Shown here in pieces: positions 29,221 through 38,970 of a stretch of 64,000 nucleotides of DNA. The translations under genes were made by a program, and so were the position numbers. The notes under the pieces were generated by a model, which was not told the origin of the DNA, ran no database searches, and saw nothing but the letters and a program-made list of their open reading frames with translations. Source of the stretch: Buttiauxella brennerae ATCC 51605 (lineage in GTDB: Bacteria > Pseudomonadota > Gammaproteobacteria > Enterobacterales > Enterobacteriaceae); NCBI RefSeq assembly GCF_001654925.1, contig NZ_LXER01000017.1:186001-250000 (forward strand), written 5' to 3'. How positions within the stretch are numbered: position 1 is the first letter of the stretch; every line of letters begins with the position of its first letter.

Positions 29221-31182
29221 ATGTCATTACAAATAACAAAAATTGCCCAGAGCCTCACTCTGCTGATGGCCCTCTTGCCTGCTGCCTGGGGAGCCAATTA
29301 CAGCGCCAGTTTTAAAAGCACCGATATCCAGGAATTTATTAATATCGTCAGCAAAAACCTGCATAAAACGATCATTATCGACCCTGCGGTGCGCGGGGTG
29401 GTGAATGTGCGCAGTTATGACTCGCTTAATGACGAGCAGTATTACCAGTTCTTCCTGAGCGTGCTGGATGTCTACGGTTTTGCCGTGGTGCCAGGTGCCA
29501 GTGGCGTGCTCAAAGTGGTGAAATCCGCCAACGCTAAAACGGGCGCCATTCCGCTGGCCGACGATTACCACGCCGGAACCGGCGACGAAGTCGTCACGCG
29601 CGTGATCCCGGTGGCCAACGTTGATGTGAAAGAACTTGCCCCGCTGTTGCGCCAGCTTAACGACAACGCAGGCGCAGGCAATGTGGTGCATTACGAATCA
29701 GCCAACGTTTTGCTGGTGACCGGACGGGCGGCGGTGGTTAACCGGCTGGCTGAGATTGTCCGGCGGGTGGACTCCGCCGGTAATCAGCAATCCGACATCA
29801 TTAAATTAAAGTATGCCGCCTCGCGTGAGATGGTGTTAATTCTTAATGGCTTAAATAAAAACGACCGCAAAGGCGGCGGCCTGGCACCTAATGTGGTGGC
29901 CGATGAGCGCACCAACAGCGTGGTGATTTCCGGCAGCGCCCAGGCTCGCCAGCGGTTAATCACCATTGCCCGCCAGCTCGATCGCGAAGAACAAAACCAG
30001 GGAAACACGCGAGTTTTTTATCTTAAATATGCCCAGGCCAAAAACCTCGTTGCGGTGCTCAGCGGTGCCAACACCTCCCAGCCGCAACAAACCAAAGGTG
30101 AAGCGCCGCAAACTGCTACAGGCGCGGGGGCCAGCAACACCACCTTTAATGGCAAAGAAGTCAGCATCGTTGCCGATGAACAAACCAACTCGCTGGTGAT
30201 CACTACACAGCCCGACGCCATGCAAGCGCTGGAACAAATCATCAACCGTCTGGATATTCGCCGCGCCCAGGTGCTGATTGAAGCCGTGATTGTGGAAATG
30301 CAGGATGGCGACGCGCTGAATTTCGGCGTGCAGTGGTTTAACGAAAACGGCGGTGCCACCCAATTTACCAGCACCGGGCTACCGATAAGCGCCGTGGTCG
30401 CCGCTGAAAACAGAAAAAATGGCTCGTCGGGCAGTGCCGCGCTACTCAGCAGTTTTAACGGTATTGCCGCCGGTTTTTATAACGGCAACTGGGGCGGGCT
30501 GGTTACCGCACTGGCTAATAACTCACGCAGCAATATTCTCGCCACGCCAAGCATTGTCACGCTCGATAACAAAGAAGCGGCGATTAACGTCGGTCAGGAA
30601 GTGCCGGTGATTACCGGTAGTCAGGCCAGCACCACCGGCAGCGTGTACAACACCGTCGAGCGCAAAACTGTCGGCACCAAACTGAAAGTCATCCCGCAAA
30701 TTAATGACGGCGAAAGCGTGTTGCTGAACATTGAGCAGGAAGTTTCCAGCGTGGCTTCTGCCAGTTCGGTTGACTCTTCCTCCGCCGGGAGCGACCTGGG
30801 TGCCACCTTTAACACCCGCACCATTAATAACGCCGTGATGGTGAGGAGCGGTGAAACCGTGGTGCTCGGCGGCCTGCTGAACAACCAGACGACCGAGAGC
30901 GTCAGCAAAGTGCCGATCCTTGGTGACATTCCGCTGCTCGGTTATCTGTTCCGCTACAACAGCACCAGCACCAGCAAACAAAACCTGATGGTGTTTATCC
31001 ACCCGGTGATTCTGCGCGATGGCGCAACCTACAACAGCGTTTCAAACGAGAAATATCACCAGTTCCGTGACGAGCAAAAAACCGACCGTTTGAACCGCGA
31101 CCCGCTCGCCCTGCCCACGCCTGATCTGACGCTACCGGCAACGCCAGGCGCTCGTCCGCGCGGAGGGTTCTTCAATGAGTGA
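29221..31182 (+). CDS. gspD: Type II secretion outer-membrane secretin GspD
   Basis: A 653-residue secretin that forms the outer-membrane channel. After the signal peptide (to about WGAN) come the N0 domain and N1-N3 repeats ([49 protein letters not shown]), then the C-terminal secretin barrel ([49 protein letters not shown]). The tail is Pro-rich and I do not recognise a pilotin-binding S-domain. No pilotin gene (gspS) lies in the cluster. ATG 29221 has AAGG six bases upstream. It overlaps gspE by 8 bp. Confidence 0.95.
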   Translation: MSLQITKIAQSLTLLMALLPAAWGANYSASFKSTDIQEFINIVSKNLHKTIIIDPAVRGVVNVRSYDSLNDEQYYQFFLSVLDVYGFAVVPGASGVLKVVKSANAKTGAIPLADDYHAGTGDEVVTRVIPVANVDVKELAPLLRQLNDNAGAGNVVHYESANVLLVTGRAAVVNRLAEIVRRVDSAGNQQSDIIKLKYAASREMVLILNGLNKNDRKGGGLAPNVVADERTNSVVISGSAQARQRLITIARQLDREEQNQGNTRVFYLKYAQAKNLVAVLSGANTSQPQQTKGEAPQTATGAGASNTTFNGKEVSIVADEQTNSLVITTQPDAMQALEQIINRLDIRRAQVLIEAVIVEMQDGDALNFGVQWFNENGGATQFTSTGLPISAVVAAENRKNGSSGSAALLSSFNGIAAGFYNGNWGGLVTALANNSRSNILATPSIVTLDNKEAAINVGQEVPVITGSQASTTGSVYNTVERKTVGTKLKVIPQINDGESVLLNIEQEVSSVASASSVDSSSAGSDLGATFNTRTINNAVMVRSGETVVLGGLLNNQTTESVSKVPILGDIPLLGYLFRYNSTSTSKQNLMVFIHPVILRDGATYNSVSNEKYHQFRDEQKTDRLNRDPLALPTPDLTLPATPGARPRGGFFNE

Positions 31183-32653
31183 TGCTGGAAAATGGCAAAA
31201 ACTGCCGTTTAGTTTTGCCCGCGATCACGGCGTACTGGTGCAGTGGCAGGACTCGACGCCCACGCTGGTTCACCACGGCGAACTCCGGCCCCCGATCCTG
31301 TTGGAGATCCGGCGGGTGTTACGCCAGCCGTTTGCCGTCAGCCACGTGGAAACGGCACAGTTTGCCGCGCAACTGCAAAAAGAGTATCAGCGCGATGCCA
31401 GCGAAGCGCAGCAGTTGATGGAAGACCTGGGCAATGACGTGAGCTTTACCGATCTTGCCGGGCAACTCCCCGGTCAGGAAGATTTACTGGATATGGAAGA
31501 CGACGCGCCGATTATCCGCCTGATCAACGCCATGCTCGGCGAAGCCATCAAGCTGGGTGCGTCAGATATTCATATCGAAACCTACGAGTCGCGCCTCGCG
31601 ATTCGCTTCCGTATTGATGGCGTGTTGCGCGAAGTTCTCCAGCCGCAGCGCCAGCTGGCAGCAGTATTTATCTCGCGCATAAAGATCATGGCGCGGCTGG
31701 ATATTGCTGAAAAACGCATTCCACAGGACGGGCGCATCAGCCTGCGGATGGGTGGACGGGCGGTGGACGTGCGTGTTTCAACACTGCCTTCCAGCCATGG
31801 CGAGCGCGTGGTGCTGCGCCTGCTGGATAAAAACACCGTGCATCTGGCGCTGTCACATTTGGGTATGTCGGCCGGGTTGCAGCAAACCATGGCAACACTG
31901 GTGCGCAAGCCGTACGGCATTATCCTCGTCACCGGGCCAACCGGCTCCGGCAAGTCCACCACGCTGTATGCCGCATTATCGGAAATCAATAACCACGAAC
32001 GCAATATTCTGACGGTGGAAGACCCCATCGAATACGATCTGGACGGTATTGGCCAGACGCAGGTGAATAACAAAGTCGATATGACCTTTGCCCGCGGGCT
32101 GCGCGCCATTCTGCGCCAGGACCCCGACGTGGTGATGATTGGTGAAATTCGCGATACCGAAACGGCAAAGATTGCGGTGCAGGCCTCGCTGACCGGGCAT
32201 TTGGTTTTCTCGACGCTGCATACCAATAGCGCAATTGGCGCCATCGCCCGTCTGCGGGATATGGGTGTAGAGCCGTTTTTGCTCGCCTCCTCGCTCACCG
32301 CGGTGCTTGCTCAACGGCTGGTGCGCACGCTCTGCCCGCAGTGCAAAACTCCGCATGCCGTCGATGAACAGCAACGCCAGCGCTACCACTTCCCCGCTGA
32401 AGTCACCCATTTATGGAAAGCCGTAGGCGGCGACTGCTGCAACCAAAGCGGCTATCGGGGGCGCACCGCGCTGCACGAACTGGTGGTGATTGATGAGGCC
32501 GTGCGCAAAGCGCTCAACAGTGATGCCAGCGAAGATGAACTCGAAGCGCTTATTCGCACCACAACCCCTGCTTTACGCGACGACGGCCTGGACAAAGTGC
32601 TGCAAGGCGTGACCTCGCTCGAAGAAGTGTTACGCGTGAGCCGGGAGGAGTAA
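31175..32653 (+). CDS. gspE: Type II secretion ATPase GspE
   Basis: A 492-residue cytoplasmic hexameric ATPase that powers the pseudopilus through GspL. Walker A is GPTGSGKST (254-262); the Asp box, Walker B ([11 protein letters not shown]) and His box ([12 protein letters not shown]) follow. The zinc-binding tetracysteine domain is altered: CPQC (387-390) is normal, but the second pair reads GGDCC, with Gly at 419 where the third Cys is expected and an extra Cys at 421 next to 422. The N-terminal region for GspL binding is present. Overlaps gspD; gspF follows after 2 bp. Confidence 0.95.
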   Translation: MSDAGKWQKLPFSFARDHGVLVQWQDSTPTLVHHGELRPPILLEIRRVLRQPFAVSHVETAQFAAQLQKEYQRDASEAQQLMEDLGNDVSFTDLAGQLPGQEDLLDMEDDAPIIRLINAMLGEAIKLGASDIHIETYESRLAIRFRIDGVLREVLQPQRQLAAVFISRIKIMARLDIAEKRIPQDGRISLRMGGRAVDVRVSTLPSSHGERVVLRLLDKNTVHLALSHLGMSAGLQQTMATLVRKPYGIILVTGPTGSGKSTTLYAALSEINNHERNILTVEDPIEYDLDGIGQTQVNNKVDMTFARGLRAILRQDPDVVMIGEIRDTETAKIAVQASLTGHLVFSTLHTNSAIGAIARLRDMGVEPFLLASSLTAVLAQRLVRTLCPQCKTPHAVDEQQRQRYHFPAEVTHLWKAVGGDCCNQSGYRGRTALHELVVIDEAVRKALNSDASEDELEALIRTTTPALRDDGLDKVLQGVTSLEEVLRVSREE

Positions 32654-32655
32654 CC

Positions 32656-33876
32656 ATGGCTGACTTTCGCTGGCAGGCACTCGACAGCAACGGCAAGTCA
32701 AAACAGGGTTTGCTGGAAGCCGACTCGCTGCGCCATGCCCGCCAACAGCTGCGCGAACGGCAATTACTGCCGGTGACTATCGCGGAGGTTGATACCTCGA
32801 CCCGCACGGCGCATCGTTTTTTGCCCCGTCGGGCACCGGGTATGCGCAGAAGCGAATTAACGCTGTTTACCCGCCAGCTGGCGACGCTTTTAGCCTCGGG
32901 TATTCCGCTGGAAGAAGCGCTGAATGTGGTGTCGCAGCAAACCGAAAAAGCACGGTTGCGCACCGTGATAAACGCGGTGCGCAGCCGTGTGCTTGAAGGG
33001 CAAACGCTGGCAAAAAGCCTGGCAGAAAACCCGGCGGCATTCGATGAGCTTTACTGCGCGATGGTGGCTGCCGGGGAGAAATCTTCCCATCTCGACCAGG
33101 TGCTGATACGCCTTGCGGACTACACCGAGCAGCGCCAGCAGATGCAAAACAAACTGCGCCAGGCCATGGTTTATCCGCTGGTGCTCACCCTGGTGGCGGT
33201 GGGAGTGATCGCCATTTTACTGGTGACGGTGGTGCCCAACGTGGTGGAACAGTTTGTCCATATGAAACAGCAGTTGCCGCTCAGCACTCGCCTGCTGATG
33301 GGCATCAGCGCCGTGTTGCAACAATACGGTCTGGCATTTCTGGCTGTGGTCACGGCAGCCGCCCTCTACTGGCAACGCTGGTTAAAAACCCCCGCTAACC
33401 GCCTGCGCTACCACAACCTTATTTTGCGCCTGCCGATCGCCGGGCGACTCAGCCGTGCGACCAACACCGCCCGTTTCGCCAGCACGCTCAGCATTCTGAA
33501 CGCCAGCAGCGTGCCGTTGCTGGATGCGATGCAGATAAGCGGCGAGGTGCTGCAAAATGCGCAAGCCCGCCTGCGCATCACCCTCGCCCAGCAACGCGTG
33601 CGCGAGGGCAGCACCTTGCGCGCGGCCCTCACCCAGACGCGCCTTTTCCCGCCGATGATGCTGCACATGATTGCCTCCGGCGAGCGCAGCGGCACGCTGG
33701 ACAGCATGTTATCCCGCGCCGCGGATAACCAGGATAACGCGTTGCAGCAGGAAATGACTCTCGCACTCAGTCTCTTTGAGCCGCTTCTGGTGGTCAGCAT
33801 GGCAAGCGTCGTGCTGTTCATCGTGCTGGCGATCCTCGAGCCCATCCTTCAGCTAAATAACATGATCAGTCATTAA
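32656..33876 (+). CDS. gspF: Type II secretion inner-membrane platform protein GspF
   Basis: A 406-residue polytopic platform protein with the duplicated GspF/PilC domain. Each copy contains the pattern FTRQLATLLASGIPLEEAL near residue 75 and FASTLSILNASSVPLLDAM near residue 280. Three membrane helices lie at about 170-190, 220-240 and 375-395. It coordinates GspE action with pseudopilus assembly. Tightly packed between gspE and gspG. Confidence 0.95.
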   Translation: MADFRWQALDSNGKSKQGLLEADSLRHARQQLRERQLLPVTIAEVDTSTRTAHRFLPRRAPGMRRSELTLFTRQLATLLASGIPLEEALNVVSQQTEKARLRTVINAVRSRVLEGQTLAKSLAENPAAFDELYCAMVAAGEKSSHLDQVLIRLADYTEQRQQMQNKLRQAMVYPLVLTLVAVGVIAILLVTVVPNVVEQFVHMKQQLPLSTRLLMGISAVLQQYGLAFLAVVTAAALYWQRWLKTPANRLRYHNLILRLPIAGRLSRATNTARFASTLSILNASSVPLLDAMQISGEVLQNAQARLRITLAQQRVREGSTLRAALTQTRLFPPMMLHMIASGERSGTLDSMLSRAADNQDNALQQEMTLALSLFEPLLVVSMASVVLFIVLAILEPILQLNNMISH

Positions 33877-33888
33877 AAAGGAGTCGTT

Positions 33889-34326
33889 ATGGATAAGCGT
33901 CAACAGCAGGGTTTTACCTTGCTGGAAATCATGGTGGTGATCGTCATTCTTGGGATTCTGGCGAGTATCGTCGTCCCCAATCTGATGGGTAACAAAAAGC
34001 AGGCCGACCGGCAAAAAGCCGTGACCGACATTGTGGCGCTGGAAAACGCGCTGGATATGTACACCCTCGACAATGGCCGCTACCCGACGACCGAACAGGG
34101 GTTAGATGCGCTACTCACCAAACCGGAAGCCGCACCACAGCCAAAAAATTATAAGCAGGACGGCTATATCAAACGCCTGCCGGAAGACCCGTGGCAGAAC
34201 GCCTATCAGCTGACAAGCCCTGGCGAGCACGGTGCGATCGATGTCTTTTCCGCAGGCCCGGACGGGGAAGCGGGTAACGATGACGATGTCGGCAACTGGG
34301 ATTTGAACGGCGCGAAAGGATCGTGA
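33889..34326 (+). CDS. gspG: Major pseudopilin GspG
   Basis: A 145-residue major pseudopilin. A short leader (MDKRQQQG) is cut by the prepilin peptidase before FTLLEIMVVIVILGILAS; Glu at mature +5 is present. The C-terminal GPDGEAGNDDDVGNWD loop is the conserved calcium site. AAGGAG precedes ATG 33889. It polymerises into the pseudopilus that pushes substrates through GspD. Confidence 0.97.
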   Translation: MDKRQQQGFTLLEIMVVIVILGILASIVVPNLMGNKKQADRQKAVTDIVALENALDMYTLDNGRYPTTEQGLDALLTKPEAAPQPKNYKQDGYIKRLPEDPWQNAYQLTSPGEHGAIDVFSAGPDGEAGNDDDVGNWDLNGAKGS

Positions 34327-34835
34327 TTGTGGCGCGTTGCAACCGGGGTTTTACGCTCATCGAAATGATGCTGGTGGTGGTGATTATCGCCGCCACATCA
34401 AGCCTGGTGGTGATGGCGATGCCGTCGCATTCGCCGGAAAAGCAAAGCCGCGAAATGCTGGCGCTGCTGGCTGATGCCATCCCGATGCAGCGCATGGAAG
34501 CCATGGCTCAGGGGTCGTTATTTGGCCTGCTGATCACCCCGCGTGGCTATCAGTTTATGCTGCAGGACGCCACCGCGCCGCAGGGCTGGCAGCCGCTTGC
34601 CACCTCTGAGCGTACCTTCCCGGAAAACGTCACCTTGCAACTGGCACAACAGGATCTGCTGCTCGATGAAATGCCTGCGGGTGAACAAGAAGGTAAACCG
34701 CAGCTTTTGTTCTTTCCGGGCGGCGAAGTCACCCCTTTTGAACTTACTGCGCTTGAGCAAAAAAAGGCAGTGGCGACGTTAAGCGTCAGCGAATCAGGTG
34801 AAACGCAATTGCGTGATGCGCAGGCGGCACCATGA
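34323..34835 (+). CDS. gspH: Minor pseudopilin GspH
   Basis: A 170-residue minor pseudopilin with leader ending RCNRG before FTLIEMMLVVVIIAATSS (Glu +5 present), then a variable beta domain. GTG 34323 overlaps the gspG stop (GTGA) but sits only two bases after AAGGA; GTG 34329, two codons on, has better spacing and may be the true start. Confidence 0.9.
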   Translation: MIVARCNRGFTLIEMMLVVVIIAATSSLVVMAMPSHSPEKQSREMLALLADAIPMQRMEAMAQGSLFGLLITPRGYQFMLQDATAPQGWQPLATSERTFPENVTLQLAQQDLLLDEMPAGEQEGKPQLLFFPGGEVTPFELTALEQKKAVATLSVSESGETQLRDAQAAP

Positions 34836-35194
34836 AGCAGCGTGGCATGACATTACTGGAAGTGATGGTGGCGATGGTGATTTTTGCCGGAGCAAGCCTT
34901 GCGTTAATGAACAGCCTCACCAGCCAGATAATGGCGCTGCAATCCATGGAAGAAAGCCTGTTTAGCAGTTGGGTGGCGGAAAACCAAATGGTTGATATTC
35001 GCCTTGCAGGCGGGTGGCCGGCACTGGAGAAAACATCCGGCAAAGAGCAGCTGGCCGGGCGCACCTGGTACTGGCAGCGGCAAGGTGAAACAACGCGTGA
35101 TCCACTGCTGCGTGCGGCTGAAGTCCAGGTGCGGAGTATGCCGAATGGCGACCCGCGTATTGAGCTACGCAGTTATTTCTTCCACCAGCCATGA
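34832..35194 (+). CDS. gspI: Minor pseudopilin GspI
   Basis: A 120-residue minor pseudopilin, leader MKQRG before MTLLEVMVAMVIFAGASLA with Glu +5. It is expected to form the tip complex with GspJ and GspK. The body has the family pattern SWVAENQMVDIRLAGGWP. Overlaps both neighbours by 4 bp (ATGA). Confidence 0.93.
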   Translation: MKQRGMTLLEVMVAMVIFAGASLALMNSLTSQIMALQSMEESLFSSWVAENQMVDIRLAGGWPALEKTSGKEQLAGRTWYWQRQGETTRDPLLRAAEVQVRSMPNGDPRIELRSYFFHQP

Positions 35195-35802
35195 GCCGAA
35201 AACAACGCGGTTTTACGCTGCTGGAAGTACTGGTCGCGTTAGTGATTTTTGCCCTGCTGAGCCTGACCGCGCAGGCGGTATTTCAGGGCGTGTTACGCAA
35301 TAACGCGGCGACAAAGGCGAAGATTTCGCGCCTGACTGAACTGGGTTTCGCCATGCAGCAACTGGAAAACGACTTCGTACAAGGGCTGCCACGCCCGGTG
35401 CGCGAAGCCGGGGAAACGAGCCTCGTGGTGTTTAACGGTAAAGACGGGCTGCTCGAAAGTGAAGGTGATGGCGTGCTGTTTACCCGCAGCGGCTGGTTCA
35501 ACCCCGACGCCCGCCTGCGCCGCAGCGAGCTTCAACGCCTTGGCTGGCGTCTGAAGGGCAAACAGCTGGAGCGCGTGACCTGGCTTTATCCGGATAACGT
35601 GCCCGGCACCGAACCGGGGCACGCCGTCATATTGAAGTCTGTTCAGCAATTCCGTGTGCGCTACTACCGCAACGGGCGCTGGCTCACGCAATGGACGGCG
35701 GTACGCGAGCTGCCTGACGCCGTTGAAGTCACGTTGGATCTGCCGGATTACGGCCCTGTTACGCGGCGCTTTTTACTGGCGGCACAGGGGAATAGCCGAT
35801 GA
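35191..35802 (+). CDS. gspJ: Minor pseudopilin GspJ
   Basis: A 203-residue minor pseudopilin, leader MSRKQRG before FTLLEVLVALVIFALLSL with Glu +5. The region MQQLENDFVQGLPRPVRE matches the GspJ family. Part of the I-J-K tip complex. Overlaps gspI and gspK by 4 bp. Confidence 0.93.
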   Translation: MSRKQRGFTLLEVLVALVIFALLSLTAQAVFQGVLRNNAATKAKISRLTELGFAMQQLENDFVQGLPRPVREAGETSLVVFNGKDGLLESEGDGVLFTRSGWFNPDARLRRSELQRLGWRLKGKQLERVTWLYPDNVPGTEPGHAVILKSVQQFRVRYYRNGRWLTQWTAVRELPDAVEVTLDLPDYGPVTRRFLLAAQGNSR

Positions 35803-36776
35803 AACATCAACGAGGAATGGCTTTGCTGGTCGTTTTACTGTTGCTTGCTGCCATGACGCTGATTGCCTCGCAAATGACGGTGCGCTACCGGCAAATGTGG
35901 CAACGCAGCCATACGATCCTGACCCAGCTACAGATGCGCGAGTATTTGCTGGGCGGTGAAGCATTTGCCGCCCGCGTATTGTATCAGGACATGATAGACA
36001 GCCCGCAGAAAACCTCGCGCGCGCAGTACTGGGCCTCACAAAACGATGTCTGGCCGATTAGCGAAGTTGCGGTGCGGGCTGAAATTCGTGATGAACAGGC
36101 CTGCTTTAACCTCAACAGCCTGCAAAACCATGACGAGAAAAACCCGGACAGCCTCGCCCAGTATAGGGAGCAGGTTTTTGTCTCCGTTCTACAAGGGCTT
36201 GAGATCGACATGCTGCGTGCCCGCCAGCTTGCGGCAGCACTCGAAGACTGGCTGGATGCCAATCAGGACCCGCAATTATCCGGGGCCGAAGACAATGAAT
36301 ATATGGCGCTAAACCCGCCGTATTTACCGGCCAATCAGCCCATGCGCCACCTGAGCGAATTACGCGCCGTGAAGGGCATGGACGGCACGCTGTATCAGGC
36401 TTTGCGCCCTTTCGTTTGCGCCCTGCCTGACCGCGATCTGGCGGTGAATATCAACACCCTTCAGGAAGACCAGGCGCCGTTACTGTCAGCGCTGTTTCTG
36501 AACACCCTCCCCGTTCAGACCGCGGTTTCACTCATCCGCCACCGACCGGCTGAGGGCTGGAGAAGTGTCGACGAATTTTTGGCGCAGGCACCCGCGATGG
36601 ATGAGCGGCTTGCCGGGCCAGATGTCGCCCGTTCACTGACGGTCAACAGTGATTATTTTGTCGCGGATATCGCCATCGAAAACCAACAACAGCACAGCCG
36701 AATGACGAGCCATTTCTATCGCACCAGCGATCGAAAAGTCGTGGTTCGTGGGCGTGAAGCGGGAGTGTGGCCATGA
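35799..36776 (+). CDS. gspK: Minor pseudopilin GspK (tip protein)
   Basis: A 325-residue pseudopilin, leader MKHQRG before MALLVVLLLLAAMTLIAS. As usual for GspK, Glu +5 is absent. The large C-terminal domain includes the inserted alpha domain (LAAALEDWLDANQDP, YLPANQPMRHLSELRAVKGMD) that caps the tip. Its stop overlaps the gspL start (ATGA). Confidence 0.95.
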   Translation: MKHQRGMALLVVLLLLAAMTLIASQMTVRYRQMWQRSHTILTQLQMREYLLGGEAFAARVLYQDMIDSPQKTSRAQYWASQNDVWPISEVAVRAEIRDEQACFNLNSLQNHDEKNPDSLAQYREQVFVSVLQGLEIDMLRARQLAAALEDWLDANQDPQLSGAEDNEYMALNPPYLPANQPMRHLSELRAVKGMDGTLYQALRPFVCALPDRDLAVNINTLQEDQAPLLSALFLNTLPVQTAVSLIRHRPAEGWRSVDEFLAQAPAMDERLAGPDVARSLTVNSDYFVADIAIENQQQHSRMTSHFYRTSDRKVVVRGREAGVWP

Positions 36777-38209
36777 ATGAAACGTTATTAATCCGTCTGG
36801 CAAGCCATGCGCAGCAGACCATCTACTGGTGGCTGTTCACCGCTGACGACCAGTTACTGTTTTCGGGCGAACTGGCTGATGCCGCAAGCCTTGTGAACCT
36901 GCAATCGTATGCGGCCAGTCGCCAGGTGATTGCACTGGTTCCCGCCTGCGATGTGGTGCTCAAATCAGTGAGCCTGCCAGGAAAACTGACGCGCAAAACG
37001 CAAAATGCGCTGCCTTTTTTACTGGAAGATGAGGTCGTCGAGGATCCGATAAAACTGCATGTGGCGGTGCTGGCACATGAATCTCCATTGGTTCACCTGG
37101 CGGCGATTGAACATTCCGTGATGCAGCAGTGGCTGAAGTGGCTCGAGGACGCGGGCCTGACTATTAACCGAATGCTGCCGGACGTATTCGCGCTACCCGA
37201 TTATGACACCGGGTGCTGTGTGTGCTTTGGCGAGCAATATCTGATTCGCGAATCACGCTGGCGAGGCATGGTGCTGGAACAGGAGCTGATGGCATGTTTG
37301 CCTGAAGACAACATTGCCCGCTGGCAACCCGCGCCACAAACCTTACCGCTGCGGGTATCGCACCTGCCAGCGGGTACTCTTTTGCAAGGGGCATATCAGC
37401 CCCGGAAATATAAAAACGGGCAGTTAGCCATATGGCGAGTGCCTGCCTGGTTGCTGGCGGCGAGTCTGGTCATCACCCTTGCCAGCACCGCGCTGGAAAA
37501 CTTCACGGACAGCCGCGAACAAGCGCAGTTGAACCAGCAAATGATTGCGATTTATCGCCAGACGTTTCCGGGTAACAAACGGGTGAGCGACCCATGGAAT
37601 GAATTTCAAAAGAAAATGGAGGCGCATAGCAGCCATTTTCTGCCGTTGGTGCGCACGCTCGACAGCGTTCTTCCCTCTTCTGTTCAGGTACAGTCATTGC
37701 AGTTTGATGCCCCGGGGCGCGAGCTGCAGGCGCAATTATCCGGCGCCACAGCCATCGCACTGAAAGCCATGGAACAGCAGCTTCCGGCGAATTTTGCTTT
37801 GCGGGTGAATGAAAAAGACGGCGCGACAATCTACCTGCGCATGCAGACGACGCGCCCGAAAGTGGCACATTCAGAGCTGACGCGCGTGCAGCAAATGAAG
37901 CAGAAGCTCACACGAATGCAAATTCTGGCCGCGCAAAAACCGCTGCTCCCGGCACCGGATGCCGATATTGCAGCACTTATCGAGCAGGCCAGCCTGAAAG
38001 CCCATCTGCCTGTCTCGCCCCCGGCGCAACAAGGCAACCAGCTTGAGTTCAGATACCCAGGGGCACTGCGTTTTTCTGACTTCGCAAACTGGCTGCAAAC
38101 CCTTGAGTTGCAGTACGGCATTGTTACGCAGGAGGTGCAGCTGACCGGTAAAGGGCAAGGGACGGTGGAAGTGAAACGGTTAGTGCTCAGCAGAGGTTCT
38201 CGCTCGTGA
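36773..38209 (+). CDS. gspL: GspL fused to the periplasmic domain of GspM
   Basis: A 478-residue inner-membrane assembly protein, about 80-90 residues longer than usual GspL. Residues 1-218 are the cytoplasmic actin-like domain that binds GspE; one membrane helix spans about 219-241; 243-356 is the GspL periplasmic domain (YRQTFPGNKRVSDP, VQSLQFDAPGRELQAQLSG). After a linker with a short coiled stretch (370-390), residues 395-475 look like the GspM C-terminal ferredoxin-like domain (FSDFANWLQTLELQYGIV, GTVEVKRLVLSR). No separate gspM exists: gspN starts in the GTGA overlap at the stop. ATG 36773 overlaps the gspK stop. Confidence 0.88.
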   Translation: MNETLLIRLASHAQQTIYWWLFTADDQLLFSGELADAASLVNLQSYAASRQVIALVPACDVVLKSVSLPGKLTRKTQNALPFLLEDEVVEDPIKLHVAVLAHESPLVHLAAIEHSVMQQWLKWLEDAGLTINRMLPDVFALPDYDTGCCVCFGEQYLIRESRWRGMVLEQELMACLPEDNIARWQPAPQTLPLRVSHLPAGTLLQGAYQPRKYKNGQLAIWRVPAWLLAASLVITLASTALENFTDSREQAQLNQQMIAIYRQTFPGNKRVSDPWNEFQKKMEAHSSHFLPLVRTLDSVLPSSVQVQSLQFDAPGRELQAQLSGATAIALKAMEQQLPANFALRVNEKDGATIYLRMQTTRPKVAHSELTRVQQMKQKLTRMQILAAQKPLLPAPDADIAALIEQASLKAHLPVSPPAQQGNQLEFRYPGALRFSDFANWLQTLELQYGIVTQEVQLTGKGQGTVEVKRLVLSRGSRS

Positions 38210-38946
38210 AACCATTGCACCTGCTGCTCCCGTTATTGCTGAGCTACCTCATTGGCCTGCTGGTGATGCTGCCCGCGCGTTTTGCCATCGGCTGGTTGCC
38301 GCTTCCTCCCGGCGCAAATTTGCAGGGCGTCAGTGGCACGCTGTGGCAGGGCCAGGCACAGACTTTGCGCATCGATAATCAGCAACTTGGGCCATTCAAC
38401 TGGGACTGGAAAGGTGCCGCCTTGCTGCAAGGGCAAATTGCCGCACAGGTTGCCCTTAGCGATCCACGCGGGATTATCGGCAAGGGTAGCGTGGGCTGGA
38501 ATGGCGAGTGGAACGTTGATGACGCCACGCTGCATTTTCCCGCCGCTGTTTTACACGACGCCCTGGCACTTTCAGCCGAATTTAGCGGTGATGTCAGCGC
38601 TCAGTTGTCGCATCTGCGCTTTACCCCGCAAGGCTGTGTGGCAGCGCGAGCCACTCTCAACTGGAAGAATGGCGGCGTGACCGATGCTGCTGGTGCGCTC
38701 AATACCGGCGATACCCGCATACAAGTCAAATGCGCCAATAAACAATGGCGTGCTGAGATAACCCAGGCTTCCGAACAACTTAAAAGCCACGGGCAGGTTT
38801 CATTATCGGCCCGCAAGGATTACCGCCTGCAAGGTGAGATAACACCCGGCCCGACGTTTCCCCCGGCATTGCTGATGCTGCTGACTCAAGGCGCCCGTCA
38901 AGAAAAGAGCGGCCAATTTACTTTTGAAACATCAGGGCGTTGGTAA
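38206..38946 (+). CDS. gspN: Type II secretion protein GspN
   Basis: A 246-residue bitopic inner-membrane protein found only in some T2SSs, role unclear. An N-terminal membrane anchor (LLLPLLLSYLIGLLVMLP) is followed by a periplasmic beta-rich domain with the family pattern GVSGTLWQGQAQTLRI. GTG 38206 overlaps the gspL stop; AGAGG lies ten bases upstream. It occupies the position directly after L where gspM would normally intervene. Confidence 0.9.
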   Translation: MKPLHLLLPLLLSYLIGLLVMLPARFAIGWLPLPPGANLQGVSGTLWQGQAQTLRIDNQQLGPFNWDWKGAALLQGQIAAQVALSDPRGIIGKGSVGWNGEWNVDDATLHFPAAVLHDALALSAEFSGDVSAQLSHLRFTPQGCVAARATLNWKNGGVTDAAGALNTGDTRIQVKCANKQWRAEITQASEQLKSHGQVSLSARKDYRLQGEITPGPTFPPALLMLLTQGARQEKSGQFTFETSGRW

Positions 38947-38970
38947 TCGCCTGTAAAAGGAACATCGACC

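Noticed and set aside
31582..32298. 238-codon minus-strand reading frame antisense to gspE
   Set aside because: GspE motifs are intact on the plus strand; the antisense product is Ser/Arg-rich with no recognisable domain.
31976..32410. Overlapping antisense frames within gspE
   Set aside because: High GC third positions produce long shadow frames; none has a start signal.
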